Part shown: positions 25,202 to 31,208 of the stretch, one piece after another
Numbering within the stretch: the stretch's first letter is position 1
Layout: every line of letters starts with the position of its first letter
Origin: Clostridium liquoris
Lineage (GTDB): Bacteria > Bacillota > Clostridia > Clostridiales > Clostridiaceae
Assembly (NCBI RefSeq): GCF_002995785.1
Contig: NZ_PVXO01000044.1
Span: 1-64,000, forward strand
Direction: 5' to 3'
Length of the DNA stretch: 64,000 nucleotides
Notes under the pieces: model-generated
The model's input: the letters and a program-made list of their open reading frames with translations, nothing else
The model's database searches: none
What the model was told of the DNA's origin: nothing
Made by a program: the position numbers and the translations under genes

Positions 25202-25892
25202 TTGCTTCCTCCTTCTTTCCTTTTCTAAAAGCACTGTTGCCACTTAGGTTTTGAAGGAGTTCTCTTCTAATTTCTTTATACTCATCTCCAATCATTCCAA
25301 GTCTTGTTAGCCAAGTTCTAAAAGTGTATTTTTCATTGTCAGTAGGTTTCACTTTAGCTAAAGCTCTACTTTGGCCCTTAGCATTTTTATTGATTAGTGC
25401 AAAAAGCCAAGTAGCTGCTTCAGTTCCTGTATGCTTAAAGGTTATACTTTTTTCCTGAAAGTCAAATTCTATTCCAGGATGTCCTCCCTCTTCAATTTTA
25501 TTTAATGCTCTTTCAAAACTATCTACGCTGTTAATATCTGCTTCGTTAATTTTAATAACAAAGTCCTCTTCTACTATATTTTCTTCAATTCCCAATGCCT
25601 TTTTAATTAAAGGCTGTCTACTGTATATCATGTTTACAATGTTTCTTAAGGTTCTACCACTGTGGCCATCCATGGGTATTTCTAATTCGTAGCCAATAGA
25701 TTCTTCAGGCCCAGCTAGTAGTTCTTTAAATTCTACTTCTACTCCAAGAGATGTCATAATCTTTCCCTCCCTATCTATGATGTAAGTTTCTTTAGGTGTT
25801 TCTATTTGATATTGAAAGCTTGGTACTCCTAGATACTTAGGCTTCACTCCAAAATGCTCACCTAAGATTTTTACCATTTCCTTTCTATCCAT
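25194..25892 (-). CDS. Amidoligase-like paralogue lacking the catalytic motif
   Basis: 232 aa from the ATG at 25892 with AGGAGGG upstream. Its C-terminal two thirds align with the amidoligase at 24001-24918. MDGHSGRTLRNIVNMIYSRQ matches DHTPRSLRNFVNIIYARN. TFRTWLTRLGMIGDEYKEIR matches AMRTWLNRIGLIGEEFKNCR. SGNSAFR matches EGSAAWR. It lacks the GxExE strand, the HIHLD motif and the E-x-R-x-FNGTL segment, so it should be catalytically dead. It is probably a pseudoenzyme partner, a scaffold or a regulator of the active paralogue. Its stop overlaps the start of the 62-aa gene. It shares the same promoter element as the active paralogue. Confidence 0.8.
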   Translation of the reverse strand: MDRKEMVKILGEHFGVKPKYLGVPSFQYQIETPKETYIIDREGKIMTSLGVEVEFKELLAGPEESIGYELEIPMDGHSGRTLRNIVNMIYSRQPLIKKALGIEENIVEEDFVIKINEADINSVDSFERALNKIEEGGHPGIEFDFQEKSITFKHTGTEAATWLFALINKNAKGQSRALAKVKPTDNEKYTFRTWLTRLGMIGDEYKEIRRELLQNLSGNSAFRKGKKEEAND

Positions 25893-25922
25893 TTCAATCC
25901 CTCCTGTATTTAGGTTACTTAC

Positions 25923-25953
25923 ATATATCACTCTAAACACAGGAAATAGCAAG
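25923..25953 (-). promoter_or_regulatory. 31-bp repeated promoter element, copy 2
   Basis: Identical to 24955-24985 at 25 fixed positions, with six differing central bases. It gives the same TTGCTA-17 bp-GATATA spacing on the minus strand and lies 31 bases before the amidoligase-like gene, between it and the methyltransferase stop. The two copies imply co-regulated or duplicated units. Confidence 0.7.
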
Positions 25954-25955
25954 GG

Positions 25956-27209
25956 TTATATGGTATCTTTATATAGAATTTTCTCTCCGTCTCTTATTAG
26001 AAAAACTTCTTCATAAGAATCAACATACTCAATATATCTTTTCACAATAACATCTGCATATTTTTCATCAAGTTCTATTGCATAACAAATTCTTCCTAAC
26101 TGCTCGCAGGCAATTAAAGTAGAACCACTGCCAGCAAAAGGTTCTAATACAATACAGTTACTCATGCTACTATTTTGGATCGGATAAGCTACAAGAGGTA
26201 CTGGTTTCATAGTTGGATGAAGTTCTGATTTTGTAGGCCTATCAAAATTCCAGATAGTTGTTTGTTTTCTATCTGCATACCATCTATGCTTTCCCGTAGG
26301 TTTCCACCCATAAAGAATAGGCTCGTGCTGCCATTGATAATCAGAACGACCTAATACCAATGATTGCTTGGCCCAAATGCAAACATTAGCAAGATGGAAT
26401 CCTGCATCCTTGAAAGCCTTTCTAAAATTTAACCCTTCTGTATCTGCATGGAATATATAAGCTGCAGCACCATCATCAAGAGAATTAAATATATTTTTAA
26501 ATGAAGCTAATAGGAATTCATAAAAGTTTTTATCTTCCATATTGTCATTTTTAATTTTTCTCTCATTTTCACTTCCAGCTGTATAATTCACATTGTAAGG
26601 AGGGTCTGTAACACAGAGATTTGCTTTCTTTCCTTCCATTAGTTTCTCATAAATTTCTGCCTTGGTACTATCTCCACAAATAAGTCTGTGCCTTCCAAGT
26701 AGCCAAATATCACCCTGTTTTGAAATAGGCTCTTCTGCTAAAGCTGCATCTACATCAAAATCATCATCCTGCACATCTTTATCGTGGATATTACTAAAAA
26801 GCTCATCTATTTCTGCAGCATCAAAGCCTGTAAGGTCCATATCAAAATCCAGTTCTTTTAAATTTTCTAATTCTAAAGCTAACATCTCATCATCCCAGCC
26901 TGCATCCATAGCTAATCTGTTATCCGCTAAAATGTATGCCTTCTTCTGGGCCTCTGTCAGATGTTCCACTAACACACAGGGAACTTCTTTTATTCCTTCT
27001 TCCCTTGCTGCCATTACTCTGCCATGGCCAGCTAAGATATTATAATCCTTATCTATAAGGATGGGATTTATAAAACCAAATTCTCTAAGGCTACTTCTCA
27101 ATTTATTAATTTGGTCTTTACTATGGGTTCTAGCATTATTTGCATAAGGTATCAACTCATCTATATTAATTAGTTTTAATTCTTCTGTTGTTTTCAATAT
27201 TTCACTCAC
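25956..27209 (-). CDS. ParB-domain / DNA methyltransferase fusion
   Basis: 417 aa from GTG. Residues about 10-100 are a ParB/Srx-type domain (IDELIPYANNARTHSKDQIN, GHGRVMAAREEG). An acidic linker follows (about 125-165). From about 180 there is an amino-methyltransferase domain with motif IV DPPYNVNY and motif I LEPFAGSGSTLIACEQLG, so motif IV precedes motif I (beta-class order). It methylates adenine N6 or cytosine N4 in a short DNA site. Phages carry such orphan methylases to evade restriction or to mark their own DNA. No cognate endonuclease gene is present. It is next to the amidoligase cassette and shares its direction. Confidence 0.9.
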   Translation of the reverse strand: MSEILKTTEELKLINIDELIPYANNARTHSKDQINKLRSSLREFGFINPILIDKDYNILAGHGRVMAAREEGIKEVPCVLVEHLTEAQKKAYILADNRLAMDAGWDDEMLALELENLKELDFDMDLTGFDAAEIDELFSNIHDKDVQDDDFDVDAALAEEPISKQGDIWLLGRHRLICGDSTKAEIYEKLMEGKKANLCVTDPPYNVNYTAGSENERKIKNDNMEDKNFYEFLLASFKNIFNSLDDGAAAYIFHADTEGLNFRKAFKDAGFHLANVCIWAKQSLVLGRSDYQWQHEPILYGWKPTGKHRWYADRKQTTIWNFDRPTKSELHPTMKPVPLVAYPIQNSSMSNCIVLEPFAGSGSTLIACEQLGRICYAIELDEKYADVIVKRYIEYVDSYEEVFLIRDGEKILYKDTI

Positions 27210-27223
27210 CTCTTTATTTTTTA

Positions 27224-27252
27224 TTGAATTTTCTTTGTTTCTTTGTTATAAT
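27224..27252 (+). promoter_or_regulatory. Sigma-A promoter and operator of toxin-antitoxin pair
   Basis: TTGAAT (27224-27229), 17 bp, TATAAT (27247-27252). CTTTGT occurs twice in the spacer and ACAAAG once downstream (27264-27269), forming inverted half-sites expected for antitoxin autoregulation. It reads away from the minus-strand phage genes. Confidence 0.75.
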
Positions 27253-27323
27253 GTTTATAAAGATACAAAGATATAGGTATTATATTTATGAATTTAGCAT
27301 ATACTATAAAGGAGGTTACAAAT

Positions 27324-27692
27324 ATGCCTACAATTGTTATGGAGCGTGATATTATGGATCGTAAAATAATCAGCGTTTCAAAGAAGCGTCAAATTACGAT
27401 ACCTTTACAATTCTATAAACATCTTGAACTTGGAAGCGAAGTTGAATGCTCACTTGAAGATGGTAAAATTGTTATTCAACCTCTTCATAGAGAACCTAGT
27501 GAGTTTTCCGTTGAAATACTAAAAGACCTAGTTTCTCAAGGATATTCAGGTGATGAACTAGTAAAGCAGTTTGAAACACAAAGCAAAAATATTAAAAAAG
27601 CTGTTACCAATATGCTTGAAGAAGCAGATACCATTGCAGCTGGTGAAAAGAAAGCAGCAAACTTTGATGACATCTTTGGTTCAGAGGACTGA
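27324..27692 (+). CDS. Antitoxin, SpoVT/AbrB-type swapped-hairpin protein
   Basis: 122 aa from the ATG at 27324, which has AAAGGAGG upstream; an in-frame ATG 12 codons earlier lacks a site. Residues about 13-50 (KIISVSKKRQITIPLQFYKH then LELGSEVECSLEDGKIVIQP) form the AbrB-like DNA-binding barrel. The C-terminal ~60 residues are helical and acidic (MLEEADTIAAGEKKAANFDD), suitable for wrapping a toxin. The gene lies three bases before a RelE/ParE-type toxin gene. The pair runs opposite to all other genes in this part of the prophage, as cargo genes often do. It probably maintains the prophage or acts against other phages. Confidence 0.88.
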   Translation: MPTIVMERDIMDRKIISVSKKRQITIPLQFYKHLELGSEVECSLEDGKIVIQPLHREPSEFSVEILKDLVSQGYSGDELVKQFETQSKNIKKAVTNMLEEADTIAAGEKKAANFDDIFGSED

Positions 27693-27694
27693 TT

Positions 27695-27985
27695 ATGTAC
27701 GAAATATTATTCAGTCCTCAAGCTGAACGTTTTTTTAAAAAATTAAAGGAAAAACCTTTAAAAAATGCATATAAAACAGCTTTACTAAAATTAAGTGAAA
27801 ATCCTTATATCGGTCAACCAAAACGTGGTGATTTATCCGGTGTTTATGGTTTTGATGTAAAATATAAAGGTATCAATTATGAAATTGCCTATACCATAAG
27901 TGAGGTTGATGGTAAAAAAATTATTGTGCTTCTTGCTGGAACTCGTGAAAACTTTTATCAACAACTAAAGCGATATATTAAATAG
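27695..27985 (+). CDS. Toxin, RelE/ParE family
   Basis: 96 aa. MYEILFSPQAERFFKKLKEK, LSENPYIGQPKRGDLSGVYG and FDVKYKGINYEIAYTISE with a final IVLLAGTRENFYQQLKRYI match the RelE/ParE fold (two N-terminal helices, then a beta-sheet). RelE toxins cut ribosome-bound mRNA and ParE toxins poison gyrase; the sequence does not decide between them. It is the second gene of an operon with the AbrB-type antitoxin and ends at a perfect terminator. Confidence 0.9.
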   Translation: MYEILFSPQAERFFKKLKEKPLKNAYKTALLKLSENPYIGQPKRGDLSGVYGFDVKYKGINYEIAYTISEVDGKKIIVLLAGTRENFYQQLKRYIK

Positions 27986-28006
27986 CTCTCAAAAGAGGGC
28001 TATTTT
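27984..28006 (+). terminator. Terminator of toxin-antitoxin operon
   Basis: AGCTCTC / GAGGGCT 7-bp stem with one G-U pair, loop AAAA, then TATTTTGCTT. It overlaps the toxin stop codon. Confidence 0.75.
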
Positions 28007-28010
28007 GCTT

Positions 28011-28105
28011 CTATACCCCCCTATGGAATTTTGCGAATTCTTGCACGAGGGGGCCGCCCCGTTCCTGGGCTACAGGGTTTTATATTATCTTACCCGCCCT
28101 AGGGG
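28011..28105. other. GC-rich noncoding region beside HNH gene (candidate cos site)
   Basis: Unusually GC-rich for this genome, with CCCCCC at the left, GAGGGGGCCGCCCC in the centre and CCCGCCCTAGGGG near the HNH stop. In HK97-like phages the HNH gene, cos and terS lie together and the HNH protein helps cleave cos. Here terS is 4.9 kb away behind cargo genes. The assignment is inference from context and composition. Confidence 0.4.
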
Positions 28106-28480
28106 TCAAAAGGTGTAAACCTTTCTCTTCCATCTGCCGTCTTCCTTGGCAGTCTTCCTATCATGGCAAGACTTGCACAGAGATTGTAAATTGTTAATGT
28201 CATAGAATAAGTCTTCGTTACCTTTATGAGGTTTTATGTGGTCTACCACTGTTGCTGGGGTAATTCTATTATTCTTTAAACACTCTACACAGAGAGGCTG
28301 TTTGTTTAATACATATCTTCTTAAATCTTGCCAGCGACTGCTGTTGTATAGTTTCTTATGTGGTCTATTACTACAATTGTATTCTCTATTAACTTCCTTT
28401 TGATGTGCCTTGCAATAGTTCCCTTCCGTTAGCTCTGGACAACCTGGGTACTTGCAGGGCTTCTTTGGTTTCCTTGGCAT
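28106..28480 (-). CDS. HNH endonuclease (packaging-associated type)
   Basis: 124 aa. Four Cys-x2-4-Cys knuckles: CKYPGCPELTEGNYCKAH at the N-terminus, and CVECLKNN paired with CKSCHDRK around the HNH core (TVVDHIKPHKGNEDLFYDIN then NLQSLC). The metal-binding His-Asn-His residues are present. In HK97-type phages this class works with terminase to cut cos ends. It is separated from terS by the cargo genes, which may therefore have been inserted between the two parts of a packaging module. Its start overlaps the small zinc-ribbon gene. Confidence 0.9.
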   Translation of the reverse strand: MPRKPKKPCKYPGCPELTEGNYCKAHQKEVNREYNCSNRPHKKLYNSSRWQDLRRYVLNKQPLCVECLKNNRITPATVVDHIKPHKGNEDLFYDINNLQSLCKSCHDRKTAKEDGRWKRKVYTF

Positions 28481-28580
28481 CTTTTTTCACCTCTTTATCT
28501 TTAAAGCAACTAGTGAACATGCAATACACCATATTAGGTGAAAGCCATGTTCCCCAGACACATTTCCTACATTTATTCAT
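28389..28580 (-). CDS. Small cysteine-rich phage protein
   Basis: 63 aa from the ATG at 28580 with AGGAG nine bases upstream. MNKCRKCVWGTWLSPNMVYC and then MFTSCFKDKE give four cysteines in two pairs, suitable for one zinc. The C-terminal part overlaps the HNH gene in another frame and is probably unconstrained. It could be a small zinc-binding regulator. The good ribosome binding site and cysteine pattern support it; the long overlap (92 bases) argues for caution. Confidence 0.55.
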   Translation of the reverse strand: MNKCRKCVWGTWLSPNMVYCMFTSCFKDKEVKKDAKETKEALQVPRLSRANGRELLQGTSKGS

Positions 28581-28600
28581 TTGTTTCATCTCCTAAAATT

Positions 28601-28640
28601 GGGCATAGAAAAAGCCCTAAAGCTAAATGCTCTAGAGCTT
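28601..28640 (-). terminator. Terminator with TATGCC tail after PIN gene
   Basis: AAGCTCTA / TTAGGGCTT stem on the minus strand (one G-U pair), T5, then CTATGCCC. It ends the XRE/ImmA/PIN operon. Confidence 0.7.
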
Positions 28641-28659
28641 GTATCACAAATCTTATTAT

Positions 28660-29322
28660 TTATAAGGTTTTTAAAAATCCCCTTAACTCCAACATCTTAT
28701 TTTTATAATTAATATTTCTATTATTGCAGAATTCTTTAATCCAAATTATATCTCTTTTTGTACCATGTTTATCACTAAACCTTCTAACAGTAGTAATCAT
28801 TCTACTTCTAAAATTCATAGGATGTACCTGCATACTACTTGAAGTAACTTCTTCAAATTCGTTATATAAATCTTCAGGAGTCTGATCTGTTTCTATATAC
28901 TTTAGAAATAGCAGTTCATAAAATGCAAATGGAATAACATCTCTAATCAGCCCCCTCACCAAAGTATCATGAGGCCCAAAATCTTTTGTATCATCTGATA
29001 GAAAAGCTGCAATCCCTATAGTTTTTGCTAAAGCTACTGCATATAATTCTCCGGTGTCAAATAGCAAATTATTCTGCTCTAAATATGTTTCAAAAAGCAC
29101 CTTTACTCCCCTATCAATTAAATCTGAGTTAGTTATTATATTTATATTTCCTTTTTGTACATCTATCATAAATTGTTCATGAACTGAATATGATTTCCTT
29201 TTGAGCTCGTTTTCTAAAAGGTATTCATGCATATAAAGTTCATCACAAAATGAAAATAACAAATCCCTTTTATTGCTTTTGTATAAATGTATTACAATAT
29301 CAGTATCTAAAGATGCATCCAT
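28660..29322 (-). CDS. PIN-like nuclease domain protein (triplet effector candidate)
   Basis: 220 aa. MDASLDTDIVIHLYKSNKRD begins with the first PIN acidic motif (D-x-D). FDTGELYAVALAKTIGIAAF gives the central acidic/glutamate helix, and FLSDDTKDFGPHDT the last aspartates. These four acidic positions are the PIN active site that cuts RNA. The C-terminal ~90 residues are helical and unlike classical VapC toxins (about 130 aa). It overlaps the stop of the ImmA-type gene by one base, so it belongs to that operon. With the XRE regulator and protease it could form a three-part toxin or defence unit. Confidence 0.78.
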   Translation of the reverse strand: MDASLDTDIVIHLYKSNKRDLLFSFCDELYMHEYLLENELKRKSYSVHEQFMIDVQKGNINIITNSDLIDRGVKVLFETYLEQNNLLFDTGELYAVALAKTIGIAAFLSDDTKDFGPHDTLVRGLIRDVIPFAFYELLFLKYIETDQTPEDLYNEFEEVTSSSMQVHPMNFRSRMITTVRRFSDKHGTKRDIIWIKEFCNNRNINYKNKMLELRGFLKTL

Positions 29323-30134
29323 TATTCGTACTCCTCAAATATATCATCAATATTTAGCTCTTCATCTTTGTTATCTTCATCCTTTTTAAAGATGCTTGCA
29401 TCAATATCTAAAAGAGCTAGTGCCTTTTTTAAACTTGAATAAGGAATATGGTTATTTTCATAATTTGTAATTGCATATTCTAAATACCTTGATGGGACCT
29501 TAATCACATTTGATGGCTCTAATAGCTTTTCATCAACATTAATCATCCTAAATAAAGCCCTTGATGTAATATCGTTCCTTTCATTAAATAGTTCACATTT
29601 TTTATTATAATTAATAAAGTCAATATCATAAAGCCTCTTAACTACTGCAGCATAACTTACTTGGAACTCAATTTGTAATCTAATAATATCAATCGCATTA
29701 AGATTTATAGCTTTTTTCTCAAGTTCATATTTTACAAATTCTAATAATTGTGTTTCTGGCATTAAAAAACAATTTGCAAAATAATACGCTCTAGCCTCAG
29801 AAATATCTTCATCTATGTCATCAATATTTATGTCTATTTTCACATCTTGATTCTCGTCTTCAAAATCATATATTATGTGACCTAGTTCATGGGCTATTGT
29901 AAATATCTCTCTGGACAATATTTCAGATGAATTTGATACTATGATTTCTTTTCCTTCAAAGGTTGTAGAAAATCCTAATACAGTATCCTTCCCAAATGGA
30001 TATCTAATTAAATGAGTACCTCTTTGTTCCACTAAACTAAAAATATCCTTAACCCCATAAGTTTGTATATTGTTTTCCTGCCTTATATCTAATGCTTTTT
30101 TTTCAATATCTATTTTATTAATCCACAAAGTCAT
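29322..30134 (-). CDS. ImmA/IrrE-family metallo-endopeptidase of the triplet
   Basis: 270 aa. FTIAHELGHIIYDFEDE carries the HExxH zinc motif. Residues around EARAYYFANCFLMPETQLLE supply the third ligand (glutamate/aspartate helix) typical of COG2856. The C-terminal ~90 residues include an HTH-like helix set and an acidic tail (KDEDNKDEELNIDDIFEEYE). ImmA-type enzymes cleave partner XRE repressors to induce gene expression. It overlaps the XRE gene upstream and the PIN gene downstream. An ATG one codon earlier (30137) is equally possible. Confidence 0.87.
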   Translation of the reverse strand: MTLWINKIDIEKKALDIRQENNIQTYGVKDIFSLVEQRGTHLIRYPFGKDTVLGFSTTFEGKEIIVSNSSEILSREIFTIAHELGHIIYDFEDENQDVKIDINIDDIDEDISEARAYYFANCFLMPETQLLEFVKYELEKKAINLNAIDIIRLQIEFQVSYAAVVKRLYDIDFINYNKKCELFNERNDITSRALFRMINVDEKLLEPSNVIKVPSRYLEYAITNYENNHIPYSSLKKALALLDIDASIFKKDEDNKDEELNIDDIFEEYE

Positions 30135-30474
30135 CATGCTCCTTCATTTGGTAGTATAGCTTCTCATGAGCGTGAAAAACTTTTAATATTTTTTCAATTT
30201 TAGAAACTGAATCTATTACATCTTCTCTACTACCTTTTTCTCTAAACAAAGTAACAAGTTCTTTCTTTTCTTCTTCAGCACTTGTTATTTCTGATGTTGG
30301 CACACCTAGATAATCTGCAATTTTTTTGATCATGACATAAGAAATATCCACTTGCCCATTTTCTAAACGAGAATATCTTTGCCTAGACATATCTAATACA
30401 TTAGCCATCTGTTCTTGGCTAATTTTACGAATTTGGCGTAATTCTTTTATTCTCATACCTAATGCATAACTCAT
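30118..30474 (-). CDS. XRE-family transcriptional regulator of the triplet
   Basis: 118 aa. Residues about 6-60 form a Cro/CI helix-turn-helix (RIKELRQIRKISQEQMANVL then DMSRQRYSRLENGQVDISY). A C-terminal helical region likely contacts the ImmA-type partner. AAGGAGGG lies before the ATG. The promoter with its palindrome sits just upstream (30495-30533), so the protein probably represses its own operon. It is distinct from the lysogeny repressor at 41328-41708. Confidence 0.92.
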   Translation of the reverse strand: MSYALGMRIKELRQIRKISQEQMANVLDMSRQRYSRLENGQVDISYVMIKKIADYLGVPTSEITSAEEEKKELVTLFREKGSREDVIDSVSKIEKILKVFHAHEKLYYQMKEHDDFVD

Positions 30475-30494
30475 AATTAACCCTCCTTGTAATG

Positions 30495-30533
30495 ATTATA
30501 TAACATTTTCTTATTAAATTCAACATATATGTT
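30495..30533 (-). promoter_or_regulatory. Promoter and palindromic operator of the XRE/ImmA/PIN operon
   Basis: On the minus strand TTGAAT (30518-30523), 17 bp, TATAAT (30495-30500). A perfect 12-bp palindrome AACATATATGTT (30522-30533) abuts the -35 box. An XRE dimer bound there would block RNA polymerase. Confidence 0.8.
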
Positions 30534-30620
30534 ATATTACTATCCCATTTTTTATATTTTATGCATTAGTTTTAAATTTTGTGAATTGTAAATGCTGGTA
30601 AATGCTTTAAAAATATTTTG

Positions 30621-30648
30621 GCATAGAAAAAAGCCCTCTTTGGGGCTT
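30621..30648 (-). terminator. Terminator with TATGCC tail
   Basis: AAGCCC/GGGCTT perfect stem (30631-30648), T6 on the minus strand, then CTATGCC. It would stop transcripts from the replication genes ahead of the triplet. The interval 30649-30768 shows no gene. Confidence 0.75.
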
Positions 30649-30768
30649 GTATTCAAGAATGCTGCGTTTCCTTGGAATCAAATTGATATAACCTCGGCCT
30701 ATACAAACAGCATATGGTGTTCCTGATTTTTCTATACCTTTACATCTTATATATTACTACATTCATTA

Positions 30769-30798
30769 AGTGGCTTTCAATGGCTTTTAGTGGCTTCT
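30769..30798. repeat. Three tandem 10-bp repeats at end of regulator gene
   Basis: AGTGGCTTTC, AATGGCTTTT, AGTGGCTTCT in direct succession on the plus strand (TGGCTT at 30771, 30781 and 30791). One-helical-turn spacing suggests a protein-binding array or slipped-strand duplication. The repeats span the stop codon of the regulator gene. Confidence 0.6.
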
Positions 30799-31208
30799 TT
30801 TAAAATTTCATCAATTTCTTTTAAAGCTCTACCATGAAGTCTCATTATCCACCTTTTATCATATCCCATACATCTAGCTACATCATCCCAGCCCTTGTTG
30901 TTTATATATCTCATCTCTAATAGCAGCTGGTAACTTACATCTTCTACTTGACTTATGACATCCAGGATTTCTCTTTTCAAATCGATTAATCTATCAATGT
31001 CATCATTTATTTCATAGCTTAAATCTATAAGTTTAACAGTAGCATCTTCCATAGGACTTGTTGTAGCTTTACCCCCAGATACCTTCTCCTGAGTAAAGTC
31101 TACAGTAACCTTCTCCGCTATAGCTTTCAGTCTTTCCATTTGATCCAGCTTATTATTTATACTTTTATCAAGCCACATAGCTTGAGATAGATATTCTTTA
31201 GCGTTCAT
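30777..31208 (-). CDS. ArpU/DUF1492-type phage regulator
   Basis: 143 aa from the ATG at 31208, with GGAGGT upstream. Long N-terminal helices (about 5-90, IDLSYEINDDIDRLIDLKRE) are followed by a sigma-region-4-like C-terminal segment (LLLEMRYINNKGWDDVARCM then GYDKRWIMRLHGRALKEID). This pattern is that of DUF1492/ArpU proteins, late-gene regulators in Gram-positive phages. It comes last in the replication module, the usual place before the packaging genes. The direct target is not visible. Confidence 0.82.
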   Translation of the reverse strand: MNAKEYLSQAMWLDKSINNKLDQMERLKAIAEKVTVDFTQEKVSGGKATTSPMEDATVKLIDLSYEINDDIDRLIDLKREILDVISQVEDVSYQLLLEMRYINNKGWDDVARCMGYDKRWIMRLHGRALKEIDEILKEATKSH

